A stretch of 7,484 nucleotides of DNA from Alphaproteobacteria bacterium (GTDB lineage: Bacteria > Pseudomonadota > Alphaproteobacteria > Sphingomonadales > Emcibacteraceae): positions 1 through 7,484 of the forward strand of contig JAADGA010000067.1 in assembly GCA_013152615.1 (NCBI GenBank). The letters run 5' to 3'. Shown here one piece after another: positions 1 to 7,484 of this stretch. A program made the translations under genes and the position numbers. The first letter of the stretch is position 1. The number at the start of each line of letters is the position of its first letter. Below the pieces are notes generated by a model, which worked only from the letters and a program-made list of their open reading frames with translations, was not told the origin of the DNA and searched no databases.

Positions 1-1949
1 GTTACCATCATCTAGGTGGTTATATCAGGAATCTCACCCTGAACCGGGATGAACCCCAACAGAAGGACTGGACCCTGCGCGGGATCGCGGAAGTGGATCT
101 AACCGACAATCTGATGGCAACGCTGAAGGTTGAGCGCAGTAACTTTGATGTGACCGGTCGCAATATCGAAATTGACGGGGAGGTTCCGGCAGCGGCCGGA
201 CCGTTTGCCGGGCTGACCTATTCCAAAATTCTGGTGGGGGTATTTGGTCAGGACCCATCGGTGCTTAACAATACGCTGGACGGCAAACGCAGTTCCAACG
301 GTGATTTCAGCAACAACAGGCAGACCGAGATCGTTCTCACCCTCGATTGGCAGATTGGCAATCATACCCTGAAAACCATTACCGGCTATTCCAATTTCAA
401 CTATAAAGACAATTGCGATTGTGATTTTACCGGCGCGAACATATTCTCGTTGCCGCTGGCGGAACAATATAAACAATATTCTCAGGAAATCCGGTTGACG
501 TCGCCTCTGGGCGAGAATTTTGATTATATCCTCGGCGCTTATTTTGAGCGAAGCAATCATGGCTATCAGGATGCTATCCATATCAATAACACCTCGGTTC
601 TGATCCCGCTGCTTAACGGCAATCCGAAACTGGCACCGTTTGCGCCACTGTTCGGTGCGCTGGGAGTGTCCGGGGCCGGCGCCCTGTTTGCCGGCACCGC
701 CGGACCAAGGACCGCCAAGGTTGATGCCGATGTCTATTCCGCCTTTACCCAGTTATCCTGGCATATGAGCGACAAGATGACCCTGCAACTGGGCGGACGG
801 CTGACTTATGAAAGCAAGACCGGTTCCCGTAATCTGACCATTACCAATATCGACGGCAGCCCGCTGAGCGGTGCCCGGCTGCTGGCTCCGGATTTCTATG
901 GTATGGTGTTTGATATTGCCGCCTCCAATGCCGTCGGCGGTAATCTGACAAATGTTTTGACCCCGCTGCTGACAGCGGCTCTTGGTCCGGTCGCCGGGCC
1001 ACCAACAGCGGCGGCTCTGGGTGCCGGTTTCGGCCCGGTATTCGCCGGGGTGCAGGCGAAAAACGGCATCCACCCGGTAACCGGACAGCGTAAGGAAACC
1101 CGGTTCTCGCCAGAGGTGAAGCTGACCTATAATCCATCTGATGATACCATGTTTTACGCCAGCTGGGTCAAGGGAAACAAGTCTGGCGGCTTTGACTTTC
1201 GCGCCAATAACAAGGGCCGTTCAAAAACCATGAAACAGGCTTTCGAATTTCAGGATGAAACCGCAACCAATTATGAGGTTGGCGGCAAGCTGGTTCTGGC
1301 AAACGGGGCTGCTGAAATTAATTTCGATGGTTTCTATACTAAATTCGATAATCTTCAGGTGTCTATTTTTGATGGTAAACTTGGCTTTAATGTCGGCAAT
1401 GCCGCCAAGGCACGGGTTTACGGTGTCGAACTCGACAGCCGCTGGCAGGCAACGGATGCCCTGACCTTTCATGGCTCAATGGCCTATACCGATTTCAAAT
1501 TTAAAGACTATGTCAATGGTCAATGCTATTTTGGTCAGGCCCCCAACGGACCGTCAGCCGCCAATGGCGACTGTGATTATTCCGGCAAGACCAACCAGCT
1601 GGTATCAAAATGGCAGGGAACATTCGGCTTTAACCATACGTATAATCTGAGCTCTGACCTGACAATAGACACGTCGGGCAATCTGTTCTATACCAGCTCC
1701 TATAATGCCTCGCCCCAGCTTGATCCAAAACTGGTGCAGCCGGGCTATGCCAAGATCAATCTGCGGGTGGCTTTGGTCAGTGTCAGTGGCTGGCAACTGG
1801 CTATTCTGGGAGAAAATCTGACGGACAAGAGGGTGAAACTATTCTCCGGTGATGCACCCTTGTCCGGGACCACATTCGGCGCGATTGCCAATTATAACTT
1901 CATGAGCCGGGGCCGGACCGTCAGCGTTCAGGCGAGAATGAATTTCTAG
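1..1949 (+). CDS. TonB-dependent outer-membrane receptor, C-terminal part (5' truncated)
   Basis: This is a TonB-dependent receptor, an outer-membrane beta-barrel that imports a ligand (siderophore, vitamin, sugar or other) using energy from TonB-ExbBD. The frame is open from base 3 to the TAG at 1947-1949, about 648 codons. A GTG at 93 is only an internal Val, so the true start, signal peptide, TonB box and plug domain lie to the left of the window. What is seen is barrel sequence: an NRDEP stretch near base 45, many alternating aromatic strands (for example YSQEIRLTSP near 477, FSPEVKLTYNPSDDTMFYASW near 1110, and YGVELDSRW near 1419), and the terminal QARMNF, whose last Phe is the usual outer-membrane assembly signal. 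Intact members of such families are usually about 750-950 residues. Two Ala/Gly-rich insertions (about 600-713 and 885-1056) and a Cys pair (1524 and 1572) are unusual details. The family is firm, but the substrate cannot be told and no regulator or transport partner is in view. Confidence 0.93.
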   Translation, partial: YHHLGGYIRNLTLNRDEPQQKDWTLRGIAEVDLTDNLMATLKVERSNFDVTGRNIEIDGEVPAAAGPFAGLTYSKILVGVFGQDPSVLNNTLDGKRSSNGDFSNNRQTEIVLTLDWQIGNHTLKTITGYSNFNYKDNCDCDFTGANIFSLPLAEQYKQYSQEIRLTSPLGENFDYILGAYFERSNHGYQDAIHINNTSVLIPLLNGNPKLAPFAPLFGALGVSGAGALFAGTAGPRTAKVDADVYSAFTQLSWHMSDKMTLQLGGRLTYESKTGSRNLTITNIDGSPLSGARLLAPDFYGMVFDIAASNAVGGNLTNVLTPLLTAALGPVAGPPTAAALGAGFGPVFAGVQAKNGIHPVTGQRKETRFSPEVKLTYNPSDDTMFYASWVKGNKSGGFDFRANNKGRSKTMKQAFEFQDETATNYEVGGKLVLANGAAEINFDGFYTKFDNLQVSIFDGKLGFNVGNAAKARVYGVELDSRWQATDALTFHGSMAYTDFKFKDYVNGQCYFGQAPNGPSAANGDCDYSGKTNQLVSKWQGTFGFNHTYNLSSDLTIDTSGNLFYTSSYNASPQLDPKLVQPGYAKINLRVALVSVSGWQLAILGENLTDKRVKLFSGDAPLSGTTFGAIANYNFMSRGRTVSVQARMNF

Positions 1950-1969
1950 AATCAATATTTTCCAACAGC

Positions 1970-2005
1970 TAAAGGCGGCTCATCGGAGCCGCCTTTATTT
2001 ATTCT
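1970..2005 (+). terminator. Rho-independent terminator of the receptor gene, possibly bidirectional
   Basis: A perfect 12-bp stem (TAAAGGCGGCTC at 1970-1981 with its complement at 1986-1997) encloses the 4-base loop ATCG. It is followed on the + strand by a T-rich run (TTTATTTATT). It begins 20 bases after the receptor stop codon. Read from the other side it also follows polA, but the tail there is only TTTA and then mixed sequence, so termination of polA should be weaker. The placement between two convergent genes fits a shared terminator. Confidence 0.9.
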
Positions 2006-2022
2006 GAATTTATTCTGAATTT
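2001..2022. repeat. 11-bp tandem duplication in the convergent spacer
   Basis: The unit ATTCTGAATTT occurs twice head to tail, at 2001-2011 and 2012-2022, with no mismatch, and is flanked by related A/T-rich bases. It lies immediately downstream of the terminator hairpin and between the two stop codons. It looks like a simple slippage duplication, and no function is evident. Confidence 0.85.
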
Positions 2023-2049
2023 ATTTTAATCCGGCTTTTTTAGCTCACT

Positions 2050-4833
2050 TTAATGGGCCTGATCCCAGTTGTCGCCGGTCCCACAATCTACCGTCAGCGG
2101 GACTGAAATCTCTATCGCTGGCCGGGCGGCATTTTCCATGATGCCCTTCACCAGCGGAATGGTTTGGCTCAGTTGTGATGTCGGCACCTCAAACACCAGT
2201 TCATCATGAACCTGTAACAGCATTCTGGCGCTAAGCCCGGCCTGTGTCAGGGCCGCGGGCATACGGATCATGGCGCGTCTGATAACATCGGCCGCCGCCC
2301 CCTGAATCGGTGCATTGATCGCCGCGCGTTCGGCGAATGAGCGCCGCATGCCGTTCTTGTCATTAATGCTGGCAATATGACAGCGCCGACCAAAGATGGT
2401 TTCGACATAGCCATGCCGCCGACAGAAATCCTTTGTCGCCTCCATATAGTGCCGGATACCGGGAAAGCGGTCAAAATAGGTATCAATAAATTGCTTGGCT
2501 TCGCTGGTGCCGATCCCCAGTTGCCGGGCCAGACCAAAGGCACTGATACCGTAAATAATACCGAAATTAATCGCCTTGGCCTGTCGGCGGATGGTGGGGT
2601 CCATGTCGGCAATCGGCACCCCGAAAACCTGCGAGGCGGTCATGGCGTGAATATCAATGCCGTCCTGAAACGCCTGCTTCAGATTGCCAATATCGGCGAT
2701 ATGGGCCAGCAGCCGCAGTTCGATCTGGCTATAGTCGGCGGCGAGGAATTTATGGCCGGGGCGCGGGATAAAGGCCTGCCTGACTTTGCGGCCTTCTTCG
2801 GTCCGGATCGGGATATTCTGCAAATTCGGATCATTGGACGACAGCCGCCCGGTGGAGGTCGAGGCCAGCGAATAAGAGGTGTGGATGCGGCCGGTATCCG
2901 GGTTGATGTCTTGTTGCAGCGCATCGCTATAGGTGCTTTTCAGCTTGGCCAGCTGGCGCCAGTCCAGCACCCGCGCGGGCAGCTCATGGCCGTCCGCCGC
3001 CAGGGCTTCCATCACCTCGACACCGGTGCCATAGCCGCCGCTTTTGTTCTTTTTACCACCCGAAAGCCCCATCTCGTCAAACAGGATATTGCCCAGTTGT
3101 TTCGGTGAGGCAATATTGAACTCATGCCCGGCGAGCCGGTGAATTTCTGTCTCCAGCACCGCGAGCCGCTCGGCAAAATCGTTGGACAGCCTGCCCAGTA
3201 TCTGCCGGTCAACCAAAATACCATCCCTTTCCATCGCCGCCACTATTGGCACCATCGGCCGATCAAGGGTCTCATAGACGCTCATCATACCGTCATTAAT
3301 CAGACGCGGCTTTAACAATCGCTGTAGCCGCCCGGTAATATCGGCATCTTCAGCAGCATAGCGGGTCGCTTTATCGAGCGGTACCTGATCAAAGGTGATT
3401 TTATTCCGGCCGCTGCCGCAAACCTGCTTGAACGGAATACAGTCATGACCCAGATGAATTTTTGCCAGCTCATCCATGCCGTGATGGTGAACCCCGGCAT
3501 CCAGCACATAGGACATCAGCATGGTATCGTCCAGCGGGCTGATATCAATGCCATGCCGTGCCAGAATGAGATAATCATATTTAATATTCTGGCCGATTTT
3601 CAAAATAGCCGGATTTTCCAGCAGGGGTTTCAGCATCGTCAGCACCAGATCAGGGGCGAGCTGTTCCGGCATCATGGTGTCGCCGAAATCAAGCTCCCCG
3701 GGCGGGGCCGCGGTATGACCAAGCGGAATATAACAGGCAGTACTGTCGGTTATCGACAGCGAAATGCCGACCAGCCGGGCTTTCATGGCGTTGAGCGAGG
3801 TGGTTTCGGTATCAATGGTGACCTGACGGGCGGCCTCAATATCACGAACCCAGCGGGCAAGCTGATCAGGGGTGGTGACGGTCTGATAGCAAAGCTCCTT
3901 GTGGTCGATGGCGGTTGCGGCGGCAGCGGGAGCATCGCTCCCCATGTGAGACAGAATCCTGACCTGCAGGCTCCGGATTCCCTGTTCCTCCAGAAATGGC
4001 AGCAGGGTTTCCGTGTCAATATCCCTGACCCTCAGGCTGTCGATATCGGGCAGTGCCGGCACATCCGCGCATAATGTCACCAGTTGACGGCTGGTCCGCG
4101 CCATGTCGGCATAATCAATCAATTTCTCGCGTCTTTTGGGCTGCCTGATTTCACCGGCCCGCGCCAGCAGAGTGTCGAGGTCACCATATTCGGCAATCAG
4201 CAGCGCCGCCGTCTTGATGCCAATTCCCGGCACCCCGGGGACATTATCGGCACTGTCGCCAGCCAGCGCCTGAATTTCGATCACCTTTTCCGGGCCAAGT
4301 CCGAATTTTTCAATGACCTGATCGACACCGATATGCTTGTTTTTCATGCTGTCGAACATGGTAATTTTATCCCCGACCAACTGCATCAGATCCTTGTCTG
4401 ACGACACGATGGTTACCTGAAATCCCTGACTCTCGGCCTTGCGGGCATAGGTGGCGATAATATCATCGGCCTCAAAGCCGTTCGAATCGATGGCGGGAAC
4501 ATTAAAGGCGGTGACCGTCGCGCGGATGATCGGAAATTGCGGCACCAGATCCTCGGGGGCTGGCGGACGGTGGGCCTTGTATTCAGGATAAATATCATTG
4601 CGGAATGTCTTGCGCGCCCGGTCAAAAATACACGCCAGATGACTTGGCCGTTCGGCGTCATCAAGGTCTTTGAGCAGCTTGAACAGCATATTGGCAAAGC
4701 CGACCACCGCATTGACCGGGGTGCCGTCAGGGCGGGTCATCGGCGGCAGGGCGTGATAGGCGCGGAAAATAAATCCCGAGCCATCGATAAGATAAAGATG
4801 TTTGGCCCTTGCGTCCGGAGGGGAATCTGTCAT
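2050..4833 (-). CDS. polA: DNA polymerase I (5'-3' exonuclease, 3'-5' exonuclease, polymerase)
   Basis: DNA polymerase I removes RNA primers, fills gaps at Okazaki fragments and acts in excision repair. The protein is 927 residues from the ATG at 4833, against 928 in E. coli. Residues 1-290 are the 5' nuclease (DGSGFIFRAYHALPP near 17, EADD at 121, SSDKDLMQLV at 144, and the GDSADNVPGVPGIGIKTA helix-hairpin-helix region at 192). Residues 320-510 are the proofreading domain with all acidic residues present: D341 and E343 in DTET, D420 in NIKYD, and Y492 and D496 in YAAED. Residues 520-927 are the polymerase: motif A DYSQIELR (D700, E705), motif B R749, K753, F757 and Y761, and motif C VHDE (H876, D877). 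The polymerase positions are offset by a constant 5 from E. coli, so nothing is missing. An in-frame TTG at 4884 would add 17 residues and run almost into the divergent gene. The ATG at 4833, with AGGT 9 bases upstream, fits the family N-terminus better. The gene appears monocistronic here, converging with the receptor gene and diverging from the ABC gene. Confidence 0.98.
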   Translation of the reverse strand: MTDSPPDARAKHLYLIDGSGFIFRAYHALPPMTRPDGTPVNAVVGFANMLFKLLKDLDDAERPSHLACIFDRARKTFRNDIYPEYKAHRPPAPEDLVPQFPIIRATVTAFNVPAIDSNGFEADDIIATYARKAESQGFQVTIVSSDKDLMQLVGDKITMFDSMKNKHIGVDQVIEKFGLGPEKVIEIQALAGDSADNVPGVPGIGIKTAALLIAEYGDLDTLLARAGEIRQPKRREKLIDYADMARTSRQLVTLCADVPALPDIDSLRVRDIDTETLLPFLEEQGIRSLQVRILSHMGSDAPAAAATAIDHKELCYQTVTTPDQLARWVRDIEAARQVTIDTETTSLNAMKARLVGISLSITDSTACYIPLGHTAAPPGELDFGDTMMPEQLAPDLVLTMLKPLLENPAILKIGQNIKYDYLILARHGIDISPLDDTMLMSYVLDAGVHHHGMDELAKIHLGHDCIPFKQVCGSGRNKITFDQVPLDKATRYAAEDADITGRLQRLLKPRLINDGMMSVYETLDRPMVPIVAAMERDGILVDRQILGRLSNDFAERLAVLETEIHRLAGHEFNIASPKQLGNILFDEMGLSGGKKNKSGGYGTGVEVMEALAADGHELPARVLDWRQLAKLKSTYSDALQQDINPDTGRIHTSYSLASTSTGRLSSNDPNLQNIPIRTEEGRKVRQAFIPRPGHKFLAADYSQIELRLLAHIADIGNLKQAFQDGIDIHAMTASQVFGVPIADMDPTIRRQAKAINFGIIYGISAFGLARQLGIGTSEAKQFIDTYFDRFPGIRHYMEATKDFCRRHGYVETIFGRRCHIASINDKNGMRRSFAERAAINAPIQGAAADVIRRAMIRMPAALTQAGLSARMLLQVHDELVFEVPTSQLSQTIPLVKGIMENAARPAIEISVPLTVDCGTGDNWDQAH

Positions 4834-4892
4834 AAGTTTACGACCTAAATAGATGAAACTAATGTTCTTGGGGCGGATAGACAAGGTATTTC
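4834..4892. promoter_or_regulatory. Divergent start region between polA and the ABC ATPase gene
   Basis: These 59 bases separate two divergent start codons and should carry upstream signals for both genes. For the + strand gene, AAGG at 4883-4886 lies 6 bases before the ATG and is a good ribosome-binding site. A weak promoter-like pair, TTTACG (4837-4842) and TAATGT (4860-4865), has a 17-base spacer but matches consensus at only about 4 and 3 of 6 positions. For polA, AGGT (4846-4843 on the minus strand) is the only ribosome-binding candidate. Its promoter probably lies further right, inside the start of the ABC gene. No operator palindrome was recognised. Confidence 0.4.
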
Positions 4893-5900
4893 ATGACGGA
4901 CCCTCAATTGGCTCTGGACATCCGGGGTCTGGAGAAAACATATGCCGGCGCGCGCGGAGAGCCGCCAAAACATGCCCTTAAGGGCATTGACCTCAGCGTT
5001 GAACGCGGCAGGATTTTTGGTCTGCTTGGCCCCAATGGCGCCGGGAAATCGACGTTGATCAATATTCTGGCGGGCCTGGTGCGGAAATCCGCCGGGTCGG
5101 CCATCGTCTGGGGCTTTGATATTGATCAGCAACCGCGTAACGCCAAGGCCAGCATCGGCATTGTCCCCCAGGAAATATATTTTGATGCCTTCTTTTCGCC
5201 GCGTGAAATGCTCGATCTTCAGGCCGGTTTTTATGGCATTGCCCCCGGAGACCGGCGTACAGACGAGATCCTGGCGGCGGTCAGCCTGCTGGACAAGGCT
5301 GACAGCTATACCCGTAATTTGTCGGGGGGCATGAAACGGCGGCTGCTGGTCGCCCGGGCGATGGTGCATAATCCGCCGATTCTGGTGCTTGACGAGCCAA
5401 CCGCGGGGGTTGATGTCGAGCTGCGGCAAAATTTATGGAGCTATGTTCGGAAATTAAACCGGCTCGGGGTGACCATCGTGCTGACCACCCATTATCTGGA
5501 AGAGGCCGAGGAGTTATGTGACGAGATTGCCATCATCAATCACGGCGAGGTCGTCGCCTGTGACGCGACGGCGAATTTGCTCAACCGGCTGGATAAAAAA
5601 GTCATTACCATCCGCCCGCTCTGTGCGCTGGCATCACTGCCGCAGGCATTGGTGGCTATGGGAGGCTGCCTGAATGCGGCCGGGGAAATCGTCATTCGCT
5701 TCAGCCCGAGCCATTTGTCGGTTGGGGAAATATTACAGAAATTACAGGAACTGGCGATCAGGATAGCTGATTTATCGACAGAGGAAAGTGATCTGGAGGA
5801 TATATTTCTGCAGCTTACCTCTGTTCAGGAAACTGTTCAGGAATCTGCTCAGGAATCTGCCCAGAAATCTGCCCAGAAAATACAGGCCAAAGGAGCATAG
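4893..5900 (+). CDS. ABC-2 type transporter ATP-binding protein, YadG-like
   Basis: This is the cytoplasmic ATPase subunit of an ABC-2 (export-type) transporter, which hydrolyses ATP to drive a separate membrane permease. All nucleotide-binding elements are intact: Walker [10 protein letters not shown] (46-54), Q-loop Gln93 in VPQE, signature LSGGMK (143-148), Walker B ILVLDE (163-168, with catalytic E168), D-loop AGVD (171-174) and switch His200 in [12 protein letters not shown]. The wording TAGVDVELR and TTHYLEEAE closely resembles E. coli YadG as I recall it. A C-terminal accessory region follows, ending in the usual LEDIFLQLT. The protein then continues with a tail of about 25 residues made of a 12-base repeat ([12 protein letters not shown]), which makes it 335 residues against roughly 300-310 for YadG-type proteins. 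There are no membrane segments, so it cannot transport alone. Its permease (YadH-like) is not beside it. The next gene, nadB, follows after 7 bases and is probably co-transcribed. The substrate is unknown. Confidence 0.93.
   Translation: MTDPQLALDIRGLEKTYAGARGEPPKHALKGIDLSVERGRIFGLLGPNGAGKSTLINILAGLVRKSAGSAIVWGFDIDQQPRNAKASIGIVPQEIYFDAFFSPREMLDLQAGFYGIAPGDRRTDEILAAVSLLDKADSYTRNLSGGMKRRLLVARAMVHNPPILVLDEPTAGVDVELRQNLWSYVRKLNRLGVTIVLTTHYLEEAEELCDEIAIINHGEVVACDATANLLNRLDKKVITIRPLCALASLPQALVAMGGCLNAAGEIVIRFSPSHLSVGEILQKLQELAIRIADLSTEESDLEDIFLQLTSVQETVQESAQESAQKSAQKIQAKGA
5823..5882 (+). repeat. 12-bp in-frame tandem repeat, five imperfect copies, at the 3' end of the ABC gene
   Basis: Five consecutive 12-base units begin at 5823, 5835, 5847, 5859 and 5871. 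The first three have the form GYTCAGGAAWCT; the last two drift to GCCCAGAAATCT and GCCCAGAAAATA. Because the period is four codons, each copy keeps the reading frame and encodes V/A-Q-E/K-S/T/I. Divergence increases toward the stop codon, as expected for repeats that expanded by slippage and then drifted. Confidence 0.9.
5890..5895 (+). promoter_or_regulatory. Ribosome-binding site of nadB, inside the end of the ABC gene
   Basis: AAGGAG lies within the last codons of the upstream gene, 12 bases before the ATG at 5908. The spacing is slightly long but the match is strong. It supports the start chosen for nadB and suggests that translation of the two genes is linked. Confidence 0.7.
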
Positions 5901-5907
5901 ATATTTT

Positions 5908-7484
5908 ATGTCGGAATTTTATGATTTTGATGTCCTGATAATTGGCAGCGGCGCAGCGGGGCTGACCCTTGGCCTGAAAGTTGCCGATCGGGTGAAAGTT
6001 GCGATTCTGTCCAAAACCGGGCTGTCCAAAGGCAGTACCTCATGGGCGCAGGGCGGGATTGCCGCCGTGCTTGACAATCGCGATACCACCGAATCCCATA
6101 TCCGTGATACCATGATTGCCGGCGCCGGCCTGTGTCACCTGGACACGGTAACCTATGTGGTTGAGAATGGCCGTGACGCCATTGACTGGCTGGTCGGGCA
6201 GGGCGTGTCCTTCACCAAGGAAAGTAAAATCAGCAAGGATACATTTGTTGACGGTGACTTTCATTTAACCCGTGAAGGCGGTCATTCTTTCCGCCGGATT
6301 ATCCATGCCCACGATGCCACCGGCCACGAAGTGCAGAAGTCGCTGGAGGCACGGGCAAAGGCCCATCCCAATATCACCCTGTTCGAAAATCATATGACCA
6401 TCGACCTGATTGGGGATCGTCACCCGGATCCGAAGAAACGCCGCTGTATCGGGGCCTATGTCCTTGATACTAAAGACAACCATGTCCATGTGTTCCGCGC
6501 CGGGGCCACGGTGCTGGCCACCGGCGGTGCCAGCCGGGCCTATCTTTATACCTCGAATCCGGATGGCTCAACCGGTGACGGCATCGCCATGGCGTGGCGC
6601 TTTGGCTGCCGGGTGGCCAATATGGAATTTAACCAGTTCCACCCGACCTGTCTGTATCATCCGGAAACCCGGACCTTCCTGCTGACCGAAGCCCTGCGCG
6701 GCGAGGGTGCCTATCTGCGGCTGCCGGACGGCGAACGCTTTATGACCCGGTTTGATGACCGGCTTGAGCTGGCCCCGCGCGACATTGTCGCCCGCGCGAT
6801 TGATCATGAAATGAAACGGCTCGGGGTGGACTGTGTTTATCTGGATATTTCTCACCGGCCGGAAAAATTTATCAAGGAACATTTTCCAACCATATATAAA
6901 CGCTGCCTGAAACTTGGCTATGATTTGACCAAGCAACCGATTCCGGTGGTGCCCGCCGCCCATTATACCTGTGGCGGGATTATGACCGGTCAGGCGGGAC
7001 AAACCGACGTGAAAAACCTGTACGCCATTGGCGAGGCCGCCCATACCGGCCTTCACGGGGCCAACAGAATGGCCAGCAACAGTCTGCTCGAATGTCTGGT
7101 CTATGCCCATGCGGCGGCGCAGGATATTTTGCAAAATAGTGGCAGCAAGCCGTTTGCCGGTGACATCCACCCATGGGATGAGAGCCGGGTCATGGACAGT
7201 GATGAAGATGTGGTTGTCTCTCATAACTGGAATGAGCTGCGCCATTTTATGTGGGATTATGTCGGTATTGTCCGCACCACCCGTCGGCTGGAACGCGCCG
7301 CGCGCCGCATTGATATGCTTGCCGGGGAGATTCGTGAATATTACAGCCATTTCCGCATTACCCCCGACCTGCTGGAACTGCGTAATCTGGTGGTGGTGGC
7401 GGAGCTGATTATCCGGTCCGCGCTGTCCCGGACTGAAAGCCGGGGCTTGCATTATATGCTGGACTATCCCGATACCGACCCGAC
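5908..7484 (+). CDS. nadB: L-aspartate oxidase (3' end outside the window)
   Basis: This FAD enzyme oxidises L-aspartate to iminoaspartate, which quinolinate synthase (NadA) condenses with dihydroxyacetone phosphate in the first steps of de novo NAD synthesis. It is cytoplasmic. The frame is open for 525 codons to the window edge. Against the 540 residues of E. coli NadB, only a short tail should be missing. The FAD-binding GSGAAG is at residues 13-18, followed by the conserved [12 protein letters not shown] (43-54). Active-site residues match E. coli with an offset of one: H245 (NQFHPT), T260 and E261 ([11 protein letters not shown]), R291 (RDIVAR), H352 (AAHYTCGG) and R387 ([11 protein letters not shown]). 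E123 in LTREGGHS matches the NadB position that separates aspartate oxidase from succinate dehydrogenase and fumarate reductase flavoproteins. The helical C-terminal domain (about 435-515) and the [12 protein letters not shown] ending also fit NadB rather than SdhA. nadA and nadC, frequent neighbours, may lie to the right but cannot be seen. Confidence 0.96.
   Translation, partial: MSEFYDFDVLIIGSGAAGLTLGLKVADRVKVAILSKTGLSKGSTSWAQGGIAAVLDNRDTTESHIRDTMIAGAGLCHLDTVTYVVENGRDAIDWLVGQGVSFTKESKISKDTFVDGDFHLTREGGHSFRRIIHAHDATGHEVQKSLEARAKAHPNITLFENHMTIDLIGDRHPDPKKRRCIGAYVLDTKDNHVHVFRAGATVLATGGASRAYLYTSNPDGSTGDGIAMAWRFGCRVANMEFNQFHPTCLYHPETRTFLLTEALRGEGAYLRLPDGERFMTRFDDRLELAPRDIVARAIDHEMKRLGVDCVYLDISHRPEKFIKEHFPTIYKRCLKLGYDLTKQPIPVVPAAHYTCGGIMTGQAGQTDVKNLYAIGEAAHTGLHGANRMASNSLLECLVYAHAAAQDILQNSGSKPFAGDIHPWDESRVMDSDEDVVVSHNWNELRHFMWDYVGIVRTTRRLERAARRIDMLAGEIREYYSHFRITPDLLELRNLVVVAELIIRSALSRTESRGLHYMLDYPDTDP

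Noticed and set aside
93..95. GTG at 93 as the start of the receptor gene
   Set aside because: The same frame is open back to base 3 and the upstream residues (for example LTLNRDEP) are typical receptor sequence, so the gene is cut by the window edge and the GTG encodes an internal Val.
2377..4074. Long open frames on the + strand opposite polA (243 and 209 codons)
   Set aside because: They lie wholly antisense to a strongly conserved gene and show no recognisable domain. They arise from the codon bias of polA.
4834..4884. A 17-residue N-terminal extension of PolA from a TTG at 4884
   Set aside because: TTG is a rare start, the added residues do not resemble PolA N-termini, and the ATG at 4833 gives the usual family length and distance to the DGS motif.
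6568..7452. A 294-codon minus-strand open frame opposite nadB
   Set aside because: It is a shadow of the nadB reading frame, where every active-site motif is intact. The antisense product shows no recognisable family features.
5908..7484. Succinate dehydrogenase or fumarate reductase flavoprotein instead of NadB
   Set aside because: The LTREGGHS segment with its Glu, the [12 protein letters not shown] ending and the one-residue offset to E. coli NadB active-site positions all favour aspartate oxidase.
1..7484. A mobile element, CRISPR array, toxin-antitoxin or defence system
   Set aside because: No transposase, integrase, repeat-spacer array, small paired genes or terminal inverted repeats were seen. 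All sizeable sequence is accounted for by four recognisable genes.

Overview
The window holds four protein-coding genes in a tightly packed chromosomal arrangement. In order they are the C-terminal part of a TonB-dependent outer-membrane receptor (+), a full-length DNA polymerase I gene (polA, -), a YadG-like ABC transporter ATPase gene (+), and an L-aspartate oxidase gene (nadB, +) that runs off the right edge. I see no tRNA, rRNA, CRISPR array, insertion sequence, phage gene or attachment site. Only two gaps lie between genes, 100 and 59 bases, plus a 7-base gap inside the last gene pair.

The organism is a Gram-negative bacterium, because it has a TonB receptor ending in an outer-membrane Phe. 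The wording of the polymerase around motif B and of its C-terminal part resembles alphaproteobacterial PolA. A large TonB receptor of this type (with an NRDEP stretch and a GVELD-like barrel motif) is common in receptor-rich groups such as Sphingomonadales and Kordiimonadales and in some marine gammaproteobacteria. GC content looks moderate by eye. The placement as Alphaproteobacteria is an inference from sequence wording, not a computed phylogeny.

Layout: the receptor gene (1-1949) and polA (4833-2050) converge on a 100-base spacer. That spacer holds a strong hairpin terminator with a T-rich tail and an 11-base tandem duplication. polA and the ABC ATPase gene diverge from a 59-base spacer that must hold both sets of start signals. 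The ATPase gene (4893-5900) and nadB (from 5908) are 7 bases apart, with the nadB ribosome-binding site inside the end of the ATPase gene, so they are very probably one operon.

Functionally these are mostly housekeeping genes: DNA repair and replication (PolA) and the first step of de novo NAD synthesis (NadB). An uptake receptor of unknown substrate and an exporter-type ATPase lie beside them. The ATPase has no permease next to it in the window. I found no convincing undescribed system. The points worth a second look are the permease-less ATPase coupled to nadB, its 12-base in-frame tandem repeat, two Ala/Gly-rich hydrophobic insertions and a probable disulfide loop in the receptor, and the duplicated spacer beside the terminator.
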